Assembly (NCBI GenBank): GCA_947495425.1 | Contig: CANLYR010000009.1 | Span: 1 to 64,000, forward strand | Direction: 5' to 3' | Length of the DNA: 64,000 nt | Origin: an uncultured Aquimarina sp. | GTDB lineage: Bacteria > Bacteroidota > Bacteroidia > Flavobacteriales > Flavobacteriaceae | Part shown: positions 56,971 through 64,000 of the stretch, piece by piece | Position numbering within the stretch: the stretch's first letter is position 1 | How the letters are laid out: every line of letters begins with the position of its first letter | Notes under the pieces: generated by a model | What the model was told of the DNA's origin: nothing | The model's input: the letters and a program-made list of their open reading frames with translations, nothing else | The model's database searches: none | Made by a program: the position numbers and the translations under genes

Positions 56971-58002
56971 TTACCTCTTGTACTTCAACACTTCAGAACG
57001 CCCTTTTTTAAAGATTTTATTACTATTTCCTTTTCCTTTTCTTAGTGCTTTCTGTTCTTCAAACGATAATCGATTAATTTCCATACACGCTGTAGAACAA
57101 CAATTTTCGTTTTTTGTTGCACAAGCTGGGCATTGTATGAACAAAAGGTGGCATGCTTCATTCTCACAATTTACATGAGTATCACAAGGATTTCCACATT
57201 GGTGACAGCTAGCAATGACATCGTTTGATATTCGTTCTGATCTTCTGTGATCAAAGACAAAGTTTTTTCCTAAAAACTTGTTTTCTAAGCCTTTTTCATC
57301 AACCTGCCGCGCATACTCGATAATACCACCTTCTAGTTGAAATACATTTTTAAAGCCTTTGTGCTTATAATAGGCACTAGCTTTTTCACATCGAATTCCG
57401 CCAGTGCAATACATCACTAGTTTTTTATCTTCTTTGTGATCTTTGAGATCCTCTTCAATACTATCCAAAGAATCTCTGAAGGTGTCTACATCTGGAGTAA
57501 CAGCGCCTTTAAAATGACCGATTTCGCTTTCGTAATGATTGCGCATGTCTACCAGTACTGTATTTGGATCATCGATAAGTTCATTAAATGCCTTTGCATC
57601 GACATGCACTCCTTTGTTGGTTACATCAAAAGTATCATCATTTAAACCATCTGCGACAATCTTATGGCGAATTTTTACTTTCAGTTTTAAGAATGATTTT
57701 GCATCTTGTTCTCTAGCAATATTAAGACGTACATTTTCTAAAAACGAGATGCTATCGATATGTTTTTTAAATGCCTCGAAGTTTGGTGCAGGAACCGATA
57801 ATTGCCCATTTATACCTTCTTTGGCTACATATATTCGACCAAGAACATCTAAGGCATCCCAGTGAATAAAAAGATGATTTCTAAAAATTTCGGGATTCCC
57901 GATATGTGCATATTTATAGAAAGAAAGCGTTAGTCGGTCGGTACCGGCTTCGTCGATAAGCGTCGCTCTTTCTTTTGCACTTAATTTATTGTACAGTTGC
58001 AT
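56971..58002 (-). CDS. trhO: tRNA uridine(34) hydroxylase TrhO (rhodanese family)
   Basis: A 343-residue enzyme that hydroxylates U34 of tRNA with O2. It has an N-terminal acylphosphatase-like part (about 25-115), a rhodanese domain with active Cys199 in MYCTGGIRCEKAS, and a C-terminal cysteine-rich region (CHQCGNPCDTHVNCENEACH, then CPACATKNENC). Length fits the YceA family. It stands alone on the minus strand. Confidence 0.94.
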   Translation of the reverse strand: MQLYNKLSAKERATLIDEAGTDRLTLSFYKYAHIGNPEIFRNHLFIHWDALDVLGRIYVAKEGINGQLSVPAPNFEAFKKHIDSISFLENVRLNIAREQDAKSFLKLKVKIRHKIVADGLNDDTFDVTNKGVHVDAKAFNELIDDPNTVLVDMRNHYESEIGHFKGAVTPDVDTFRDSLDSIEEDLKDHKEDKKLVMYCTGGIRCEKASAYYKHKGFKNVFQLEGGIIEYARQVDEKGLENKFLGKNFVFDHRRSERISNDVIASCHQCGNPCDTHVNCENEACHLLFIQCPACATKNENCCSTACMEINRLSFEEQKALRKGKGNSNKIFKKGRSEVLKYKR

Positions 58003-58114
58003 GCTATACTAATGTTTTAAGTTATAAAGAATACGTTTTTACAAAAATACAAATAGTGCCATGATATACAAATCCCTTCTTAATTTCTTTGCCCCAGATG
58101 AAAACAGTAGGTGT

Positions 58115-58164
58115 AAAAAGAAGAAAAGTGTTTCAAAAATTTTTGAAACACTTTTCTTCTTTTT
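58115..58164. terminator. Perfect 50-base palindrome, terminator-like
   Basis: The 25-base arm starting aaaaagaagaaaagtg at 58115 is followed without loop by its exact reverse complement to 58164. A runs and T runs at the two ends make it able to terminate in both directions. No gene ends close by on the plus strand. Confidence 0.8.
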
Positions 58165-58527
58165 TGGGGTATTTAATTAACACTTTGGGGCTATCATTTC
58201 GGGGGCAAAATTTGATACTCTCTTTAGTTCGTAGATTTGGGTCTGTTACTAATGTCCTCACATCTAATTTAATCCCAGATATTCTAAAAACGAAGTGCTT
58301 GTCTTATTATCGTCATAATTGTCGAATCACAATGTTAATGGAACGTCTTTGTCTTCTAATAACATTACTAATGTACAAAACATTTTAGATAAAATGCAAA
58401 TATAATCGATGAAATACATTAAAATTTAACATTTTAGCAATAAAACTGTTAAAAAAAGAACTAAAAGTATCATTATTTCTATGTTTCAATTGAACTAGAC
58501 CAATGTGTAACATTAATTTAAATGCAT

Positions 58528-58563
58528 AAAAAATGCCTTGAATGTACATTCAAGGCATTTTTT
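58528..58563. terminator. Perfect 36-base palindrome, terminator-like
   Basis: An 18-base arm aaaaaatgccttgaatgt is followed directly by its exact reverse complement. Six A and six T at the ends give T tracts on both strands. It lies just after the two minus-strand micro-ORFs. Confidence 0.8.
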
Positions 58564-58617
58564 GGCCAATTCGTTATTTATTAAGTTTAAATATTTAAAA
58601 ATAATACAATAACGAAG

Positions 58618-58704
58618 CTAGCCACCTTCGACCATACAATTACTAATTTTAGTACTTGTTCCGCCATCAAAGTTGTGTCTTATGACTCTTTTAAGAAATT
58701 TCAT
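58618..58704 (-). CDS. Micro-ORF 2, unproven
   Basis: A 28-residue frame beginning MKFLKRVIRHNFDGG and ending SNCMVEGG. The N-terminal third is strongly basic. It is in the same frame as micro-ORF 1, separated by a TGA and one codon. It is followed by an inverted repeat and the 36-base palindrome. I recognise no family; the coding status is speculative. Confidence 0.2.
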   Translation of the reverse strand: MKFLKRVIRHNFDGGTSTKISNCMVEGG

Positions 58705-58707
58705 ACT

Positions 58708-58797
58708 TCACAGTCTTCTTTTACGCATTTGTTCAAGTTTGCTTTTTAAGTAGATGCCAAAGGCGCAAGAAGGTTGCGTGATGAAATTATAATGCAT
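58708..58797 (-). CDS. Micro-ORF 1, unproven
   Basis: A 29-residue frame beginning MHYNFITQPSCAFG and ending MRKRRL. Composition is protein-like, with a basic end. It lies 91 bases after the phosphoesterase stop on the same strand and in frame with micro-ORF 2. No family recognised; coding status is speculative. Confidence 0.2.
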   Translation of the reverse strand: MHYNFITQPSCAFGIYLKSKLEQMRKRRL

Positions 58798-58888
58798 TAT
58801 TTTGCCTAATGCTCAGTAGTGTATGGATTTAATTTTTTAGTCTCACACACGCATAGTTTTATGCATCGGCAAAAAATATACTGTCTAT

Positions 58889-60679
58889 CTAGTGTGGGTT
58901 ATTTATAGTTACAACACTCCCGCCGTCAGGATTCCAAACATCGATATTATCTGGAAGCACAAACAAGTTATTATCGTTTAGTTGACCCACATTTCTTGCG
59001 TTATCAACTTTGATCGTTCTGAGTTCGATTTTATTTTGATCTACCCATAGCCACTTGAATTGATTAAATGATCCCGCAGCTCTTGTCCAATTTTTGGTAT
59101 CTCTAGCTCTTCTAAGTGGAGCACCCCAACATCCTTCACCTACGTATACCGCTCTTTTTGGATCTGTATCTGCTCTTACAAAACCTTCATCACTTCCAGA
59201 TCCTGTAGCGGGTTTAATCGGCCATGTACGTTTTACTACATGAGAATCACTTTCCATAACTAATTGTACCCCGTGAGTATAAAAAGGTTTCGACCATGCA
59301 TCGTATTGATCATTCTGCTCTGATTTACCAGATTCGTGCGGACGTGTAGATCTGTGATATTGTGAAACTGCCCATGTGTGATTAGCGGCGTTTGCTTCTA
59401 AATCATTTTTAAGCCATCTACCTTGAGTACCGCCAGGAGTAACTTCTGTATTTAGCGTATATGTTCGCATTAAATTTCCACCAAAACTTAAGGCGTAATA
59501 CTCACCTCCTGCTGATGTTGGAATATCAAAAATATCCTTAACATCATTAGAACTCTCGTGATTACCTCTTGCTGCGACTACAGGAATTATTCTTCCATCT
59601 GATCCTATGGTTAGCTGCCAGTCCTCAAGCCAGTTTTTCCATTGTGAGCTTGAAGAAGAACTTGTCATATCACCACCAAAGAAAACAGCATGTGGCCTGA
59701 TTTTGGCTACCAATCTATTGGCATTTTGTCGAGGCGTACGATTATTTCTAGAGTCGCCACCTGCAATGATAGATAGTTTTTTTGTTGGGTCATTAGGAGC
59801 AGTTTTAAACCAGTATCGTTTAGAAACTCCTTCACTATCTTTAATCACAAAATAATATGCAGTATCAGGCGATAATCCCGTTAATCTTGCAAAATTGTTA
59901 TCCATTCCTTTACTCATTACAGTTCTATCAACTTCTTTACGTAAAGGATAAGATAAATAATAACTTTCAAAGTCTTCTGTACCATAATGCACAACTGGAT
60001 TAGTTCCTCTTACTTGGTTCCAGCCTATTACCATGGTTGTAGAAGTATTACCTCGCCATGTTAAGCGGTACTTTTCTGTAGATGTACTTATTGTAGGAGG
60101 CGGAGTTTCAATAAAGGTGGCTGTTACGGTTTTATCAGCATTCATTGTTATAGAAGACGGACTTACACCTCCTGACAAATCACCTGTCCATCCTTCAAAC
60201 TGCCAACCTGATTCTGGAATAGCGGTTAAATTTACCGCAGTATCTGCGGTATACGTTCCAGCCCCGTTCACTGTACCTTTACCTTCTGTTTTTACTGATA
60301 AGGTATATTGCACCCCTCCCAATGTAGCTAAATTAAGGGTATTGCTCATTTCTGATATGTTGCCAGCCTCATCTTTGGCTTGCACCGCAAAACTATAGTT
60401 TGTATTACTGGTAAGTGTATCCATACTAATAAGTGTATCTGTAACCGTACCGATGGCTACCCCATCCCTGAATACGTCATAAGCTACAACACCAATATTA
60501 TCTGTAGCGTTTGACCAAGAGAGATCCAGCGAAGTATTAGTGATGTTGGTTGCTGCTAAGTTTAAAGGAGAAGTTGGTTGCTCCGTATCGACTGGTTTGC
60601 TGGTTTCATCATCCTCACTACATGAAATAATCATGACGACTGTAACCATTACAAACTTTACTAAGGTTTTAAATTTCAT
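58889..60679 (-). CDS. Secreted metallophosphoesterase with FN3 and InlB-type repeat
   Basis: A 596-residue lipoprotein (MKFKTLVKFVMVTVVMIISC). Order of domains: fibronectin type III (about 35-120, LSWSNATDNIGVVAYDVFRDG), a bacterial InlB B-like repeat (about 128-192, GWQFEGWTGDLSGG), a purple acid phosphatase-like N-terminal domain (about 195-295) and a calcineurin-like phosphoesterase (about 300-500). The metal-ligand motifs are IIAGGDSRNN, FFGGDMTSSS, ARGNHESS and MESDSHVV. It likely releases phosphate from organic substrates outside the cell. Confidence 0.9.
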   Translation of the reverse strand: MKFKTLVKFVMVTVVMIISCSEDDETSKPVDTEQPTSPLNLAATNITNTSLDLSWSNATDNIGVVAYDVFRDGVAIGTVTDTLISMDTLTSNTNYSFAVQAKDEAGNISEMSNTLNLATLGGVQYTLSVKTEGKGTVNGAGTYTADTAVNLTAIPESGWQFEGWTGDLSGGVSPSSITMNADKTVTATFIETPPPTISTSTEKYRLTWRGNTSTTMVIGWNQVRGTNPVVHYGTEDFESYYLSYPLRKEVDRTVMSKGMDNNFARLTGLSPDTAYYFVIKDSEGVSKRYWFKTAPNDPTKKLSIIAGGDSRNNRTPRQNANRLVAKIRPHAVFFGGDMTSSSSSSQWKNWLEDWQLTIGSDGRIIPVVAARGNHESSNDVKDIFDIPTSAGGEYYALSFGGNLMRTYTLNTEVTPGGTQGRWLKNDLEANAANHTWAVSQYHRSTRPHESGKSEQNDQYDAWSKPFYTHGVQLVMESDSHVVKRTWPIKPATGSGSDEGFVRADTDPKRAVYVGEGCWGAPLRRARDTKNWTRAAGSFNQFKWLWVDQNKIELRTIKVDNARNVGQLNDNNLFVLPDNIDVWNPDGGSVVTINNPH

Positions 60680-61046
60680 AAGAAATATTTTAGTGAAACA
60701 TTTTCTATTATAAATATTTTAATAATGTATCATCTACAGAACTTCTTTTTAAAAAATTTAGTATGGAAATCTTATTTACAATCATTAAAACTCATCATAC
60801 CAACTATTTGCATGTGTGTTAAAAAATTATTAATAGATATAATCTCTGCGGAAAAGAAGGGTTAGATACATTCTTATCACTCTCCAAACTATGCTCATGA
60901 AAATATTTAACCTCAAAAATATTTCTTTTCTTCTTACGGCTATTTTTACAAATAGAATAGATACAAACATGTTGTTAATAACCATTCTAGAATCCCCACC
61001 ACAACAATAAAAAGAAATAGTATTTTAGCAAAAAGTTAATGATTGA
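60680..61046. other. Gap before recA
   Basis: A divergent gap of 367 bases. A TATTTTAG box at 61021-61027 region, close to the TAnnTTTG consensus, may start recA. A 37-codon plus-strand frame (60897-61010, beginning MKIFNLKNIS) is present but has no support beyond its length. No LexA-type palindrome was recognised. Confidence 0.35.
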
Positions 61047-62084
61047 ATGTCAAATCCCGATATATTCGAACAACAAATGAGCACAGAGAAAGACGCAAAA
61101 TTAAAAGCATTAAAACTTACCCTAGATAAATTAGATAAAACCTACGGAAAAGGAACTGTTATGAAGATGAGTGACAGTGCCGTTCAAGAAGTAGATGTTA
61201 TTTCGACAGGCTCACTTGGTCTGGATTTAGCACTGGGTGTAGGTGGGTATCCCCGAGGTAGAGTTGTAGAGATTTATGGTCCAGAATCTTCTGGTAAAAC
61301 CACACTTACTTTGCATGCTATTGCTCAAGCACAAAAAGCAGGAGGTATAGCTGCTTTTATTGATGCAGAACATGCTTTTGATCGTTTTTATGCAGAAAAA
61401 TTGGGTGTAGAAATTGATAATTTAATTATCTCTCAGCCTGATCATGGTGAACAAGCATTAGAAATTACCGATAATTTAATTCGCTCTGGAGCTATAGATA
61501 TCATAGTTATTGATTCTGTAGCTGCTTTAACTCCCAAGAGTGAGATCGAAGGAGAAATGGGAGATTCAAAAATGGGTCTTCATGCCAGATTAATGTCTCA
61601 GGCACTTCGAAAATTAACAAGCTCTATTAGTAAGACAAACTGTACCGTGATTTTTATTAATCAGCTTCGTGAAAAAATTGGAGTAATGTTTGGAAATCCA
61701 GAAACTACTACTGGTGGTAATGCATTAAAGTTTTACGCCTCTGTGCGCCTTGATATTCGTCGTTCTACGCAAATAAAAGATAGTAATAGTGAAGTAAAAG
61801 GGAATAAAACCCGTGTAAAAGTTGTAAAAAACAAAGTAGCTCCTCCATTTAGAACTGCCGAGTTTGATATTATGTATGGAGAAGGAATTTCTAAGAATGG
61901 AGAGATCATTGACATTGGTGTAGATTACGAAATTATTAAAAAGAGTGGCTCATGGTTTAGTTATCAAGATACCAAACTAGGTCAGGGACGAGATGCCGTA
62001 AAAGCTTTGCTCAATGATAATCCAGAACTCATGGAAGAACTTGAAGAGAAAATCGTAGAGGCCATCAAAATTATAAAAGAATAA
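61047..62084 (+). CDS. recA: Recombinase RecA
   Basis: A 345-residue strand-exchange protein for homologous recombination and the SOS response. Motifs include [15 protein letters not shown], Walker [19 protein letters not shown], Walker [11 protein letters not shown] and the DNA-binding loop region [20 protein letters not shown] with [22 protein letters not shown]. The ATG at 61077 ([14 protein letters not shown]) matches the usual flavobacterial N-terminus and may be the true start; 61047 adds ten residues. One oddity is [13 protein letters not shown] with Phe where many RecA proteins have Leu or Pro-containing variants, still conservative. Confidence 0.97.
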   Translation: MSNPDIFEQQMSTEKDAKLKALKLTLDKLDKTYGKGTVMKMSDSAVQEVDVISTGSLGLDLALGVGGYPRGRVVEIYGPESSGKTTLTLHAIAQAQKAGGIAAFIDAEHAFDRFYAEKLGVEIDNLIISQPDHGEQALEITDNLIRSGAIDIIVIDSVAALTPKSEIEGEMGDSKMGLHARLMSQALRKLTSSISKTNCTVIFINQLREKIGVMFGNPETTTGGNALKFYASVRLDIRRSTQIKDSNSEVKGNKTRVKVVKNKVAPPFRTAEFDIMYGEGISKNGEIIDIGVDYEIIKKSGSWFSYQDTKLGQGRDAVKALLNDNPELMEELEEKIVEAIKIIKE

Positions 62085-62146
62085 AATTTTCTTAGTAAAC
62101 TACCTCGGGGTATTATACCCTTTGGCGGTGCCAATAAAACTCTTAA

Positions 62147-62170
62147 AATCCCGAAACTTCGGGATTTTTT
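62147..62170 (+). terminator. Terminator after recA
   Basis: Arms aatcccgaa and ttcgggatt with a 2-base core enclose a tight hairpin followed by seven T. It is a standard intrinsic terminator about 60 bases after the recA stop. Confidence 0.8.
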
Positions 62171-62250
62171 TATACCTTCTAAGCAACCTTATTTATCTTC
62201 GGGCATCTATATAATAGATCGATTGTGTTATTTCTCAAAACCCCAAAAAT

Positions 62251-62673
62251 ATGAGAACGATAAAAATACTATTCGTTCTTTTTCTTGTAACTGCCCTTTT
62301 TGGGTGTTCTGGTGATGATGATACAAATTTCTTTTATGAATTAGTTACCATAGAAGAGGTTGAGCTACCAGAAAAGCTTGAGAGAGGTGAAACGTATACC
62401 ATTGCAGTTTCTTACTTTAGACCATCAAATTGTCATTCATTTTCTGGATTTGATTATAATGGTCTAGGTAACGAACGTACAGTGGCTATAGTCAATGTAG
62501 TGGTTAATGATGGTGATTGTAGTGCGATTGAAAGAGCAGATTTGATTGAAGTATCCTTTGATTTCTTGGTTGGAAAAGAAGAATCCTATATTTTTAGATT
62601 CTGGCAAGGAAGAGATGATAATGGAAACAATCAATTTTTAACTGTAGAATTACCAGTAATAGAAAAATCATAG
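62251..62673 (+). CDS. Small lipoprotein, unknown
   Basis: A 140-residue lipoprotein (MRTIKILFVLFLVTALFGC, lipobox LFGC). The mature part is beta-rich and contains a pair of cysteines (CHSFSGFDYNGLGN and DGDCSAIERADLIEV) that could form a disulfide. I recognise no family. It lies 16 bases before the ECF sigma gene and is probably in its operon. A TATCTTCG box at about 62193 may be its promoter. Confidence 0.7.
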   Translation: MRTIKILFVLFLVTALFGCSGDDDTNFFYELVTIEEVELPEKLERGETYTIAVSYFRPSNCHSFSGFDYNGLGNERTVAIVNVVVNDGDCSAIERADLIEVSFDFLVGKEESYIFRFWQGRDDNGNNQFLTVELPVIEKS

Positions 62674-62689
62674 GGGTACAAATCAAAAA

Positions 62690-63250
62690 ATGAAATTAGT
62701 GGGGTTGGATCAACTCATAAAAAGATGTAAGAAAAAAAATGTCAAGGCACAAGAACAGTTGTATAAACTATACAGTAGTAAATTATTTTCTATTTGCTTA
62801 AAATATGCTAATGATTACTCAAGTGCAGAAGATACCCTACAAGACGCCTTTATGACCATTTTTGATAAAATAAATCAATACAAGAACCAAGGTTCTTTTG
62901 AAGGATGGATAAAACGTATAACCATAAATACGGCATTACAGAAATATCGAAAACAAAAGGTTTTTGACATTATAAATGAAGAGCAAATTGTGGAAGTTGA
63001 CGTCGACGTTGACGAAGAAGAAATCTCCTTAGATTATCTTCTAAAAATCATACAACAACTCCCCGATAGATACCGTTTAGTTTTTACACTATATGTACTA
63101 GATGGTTATTCGCACAAAGAGATTGCTAATATGTTAGAAATATCTATAGGCACCTCGAAATCTAACTTGGCGAGAGCCAGATATATACTAAAAGATAAAA
63201 TTGAAACCACTCAAGAGCACTATGTTCGATCAATAGAAGGACAAGGATGA
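62690..63250 (+). CDS. ECF-type RNA polymerase sigma factor
   Basis: A 186-residue sigma-70 family factor. Region 2 is at about 20-90 (YANDYSSAEDTLQDAFMTIFDKI, EGWIKRITINTALQKYRK) and region 4 at about 120-175 (LPDRYRLVFTLYVLDGYSHKEIANMLEISIGTSKSNLARAR). It should direct RNA polymerase to a set of stress or surface genes. The next gene starts at 63247, overlapping its TGA, and probably encodes its anti-sigma partner. Confidence 0.94.
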   Translation: MKLVGLDQLIKRCKKKNVKAQEQLYKLYSSKLFSICLKYANDYSSAEDTLQDAFMTIFDKINQYKNQGSFEGWIKRITINTALQKYRKQKVFDIINEEQIVEVDVDVDEEEISLDYLLKIIQQLPDRYRLVFTLYVLDGYSHKEIANMLEISIGTSKSNLARARYILKDKIETTQEHYVRSIEGQG

Positions 63251-64000
63251 AAGATAAAAAAAATATAGACCGATTGTTTCAGGAAAAATTCAAAAATTTT
63301 GATGTTGCTCCTGATGCATTGGTTTGGGAAAAAATCAAAGCCCGACAAGAAAAAAGTCGCAAACGAGCTGTTATACTGCCTATTTGGTACAAAATTGCTG
63401 GTCTTGCTGCTTCGATAGCCCTATTATTGGGAGTTGGATATATTTCCTTTGATGGATACTTAACAACACCAGAAACTATCGTGGTTACTCCAAATGAGAC
63501 TAAGAACGTAATTAAAACCACTCCTGAAACTCCTTTTGAAACTACCATTTCTTCTGAAGAGACTAGGATGGTTATTGAAGAAGGAAAATCTAATAATTCA
63601 CGTAAAGAAAAAGAAAAGTCTAAAAATCAAGTTCATCAAAGTAACAATATTAATCCAACAACCGCAAAGGAAACTACGGTTGCCGGTACATGGCTAAAAA
63701 AACGATTAACATCCAACGATAATAAAGGAATAACCCGTGATTCTCATACCTCTAGTCAAGAGCGTATCGTTGAAAATTCTAAAAAAGACGATCTTTCTAA
63801 TACAACTGCCAACCCAAGAGATGAACATAGCGTTGCGCTAATAGTATCAAAAGATAAGGTTTCAAGTGTTGCAACTCAAAATGATACCTCACAACCCAAA
63901 AATCAGAATTCTTTTATAACCCCAGAATATCAAAAAGATAGTCCTAATTCAGATAACATTGTAGAAAGTAATACTAATAAAAGCAGTACTGCCAAAAAAG
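63247..64000 (+). CDS. Membrane protein after ECF sigma, likely anti-sigma partner, partial
   Basis: The gene runs off the window. It begins MKDKKNIDRLFQEKFKNFDV and APDALVWEKIKARQEK, a pattern common in Bacteroidota proteins that follow ECF sigma genes. A basic stretch (KSRKR) precedes one membrane helix at about residues 43-66 (YKIAGLAASIALLLGVGYIS). A long polar, Thr/Asn/Ser-rich linker follows to the window edge. Related proteins end in an outer membrane beta-barrel-like domain, not visible here. The ATGA overlap with the sigma gene suggests coupled translation. Confidence 0.8.
   Translation, partial: MKDKKNIDRLFQEKFKNFDVAPDALVWEKIKARQEKSRKRAVILPIWYKIAGLAASIALLLGVGYISFDGYLTTPETIVVTPNETKNVIKTTPETPFETTISSEETRMVIEEGKSNNSRKEKEKSKNQVHQSNNINPTTAKETTVAGTWLKKRLTSNDNKGITRDSHTSSQERIVENSKKDDLSNTTANPRDEHSVALIVSKDKVSSVATQNDTSQPKNQNSFITPEYQKDSPNSDNIVESNTNKSSTAKK

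Larger units (their letters stand above)
58003..58888. other. Long gap with two perfect palindromes and micro-ORFs
   Basis: This 886-base gap between trhO and the phosphoesterase gene holds a 50-base palindrome (58115-58164), a 36-base palindrome (58528-58563) and a 9-base inverted repeat (58570-58578 with 58608-58616). It also holds two in-frame tandem micro-ORFs on the minus strand (58618-58797) and a minus-strand TATATTTG box at 58404-58397. Between the palindromes the minus strand also reads MLLEDKDVPLTL, stop, FDNYDDNKTSTSFLEYLGLN, stop, in one frame, which might be a decayed gene piece. Confidence 0.45.

Noticed and set aside
58089..58388. 99-codon plus-strand frame across the 50-base palindrome
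   Set aside because: It reads through the whole palindrome, which is unlikely in a real gene, and the composition is not convincing.
58705..58710. TGA between the micro-ORFs read as selenocysteine
   Set aside because: No SECIS-like hairpin was seen after it and no selenoprotein family fits.
1..64000. tRNA, rRNA, CRISPR or intact transposase genes
   Set aside because: None was recognised on either strand by eye; a covariance-model scan was not possible.

Overview
The window looks like a piece of chromosome from a marine member of the Flavobacteriaceae (Bacteroidota). The evidence is low GC with A/T-rich intergenic DNA, GldH and PSP1 side by side, type IX secretion sorting domains (one type A-like, one type B), promoter-like TAnnTTTG boxes instead of clear Shine-Dalgarno sites, and a secreted sulfatase. 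A genus such as Aquimarina is possible but is only a guess. No rRNA, tRNA, CRISPR array or complete insertion sequence was seen.

Layout. Positions 61-11200 (minus strand) hold an export-type operon: TolC-like outer membrane protein, HlyD-like adaptor, MacB/LolD-like ATPase, a GIN-domain (DUF2807) protein and three tandem FtsX/MacB-like permeases. The middle permease carries a frameshift in a homopolymer and the last one has lost its C-terminus. A sigma-54 type response regulator and its histidine kinase are divergent from it (11423-14144). At 14173-15618 lies an AraC-type regulator fused to a C-terminal BLUF blue-light sensing domain. Two small lipoproteins separate it from a heme cluster (16983-25851): hemF, a CysZ/EI24-like membrane protein, a DUF6973-like protein, hemE, hemD, hemC and hemA on the minus strand, then a divergent AraC regulator and hemH on the plus strand. 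hemJ, for the protoporphyrinogen oxidation step, lies apart at 38227, directly behind a ParE-type toxin-antitoxin pair.

Positions 25920-37619 carry accessory and surface functions: cyanophycinase-like lipoprotein, MATE transporter, large type B T9SS protein, NTF2-like protein, PQQ-type sugar dehydrogenase, membrane-anchored AraC regulator and a sortilin/BNR-repeat protein. Positions 37665-41965 contain the toxin-antitoxin pair, hemJ, yicC, gmk, an Abi_2 abortive-infection-like gene and nadD. The Abi gene sits between gmk and nadD and has its own promoter-like and terminator-like leader. Positions 41972-49911 hold a membrane protein, sulfatase, enoyl-CoA hydratase, NtrY-like kinase, fused dipeptide-type ABC ATPase and a HEIGH-type metalloprotease. 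Positions 50544-58002 (minus) hold scoB, a 1-Cys peroxiredoxin, scoA, a class A penicillin-binding protein, gldH, a PSP1 protein and trhO. An 886-base gap at 58003-58888 contains two perfect palindromes (50 and 36 bases) and two tandem micro-ORFs. The window ends with a lipoprotein metallophosphoesterase, recA, a small lipoprotein, an ECF sigma factor and the start of its likely anti-sigma partner.

The most unusual item is the AraC-BLUF fusion. Its five flavin-site residues are spaced exactly as in the AppA BLUF domain as I recall that numbering. Its position next to the heme genes suggests, as inference only, a light-dependent control of tetrapyrrole synthesis.
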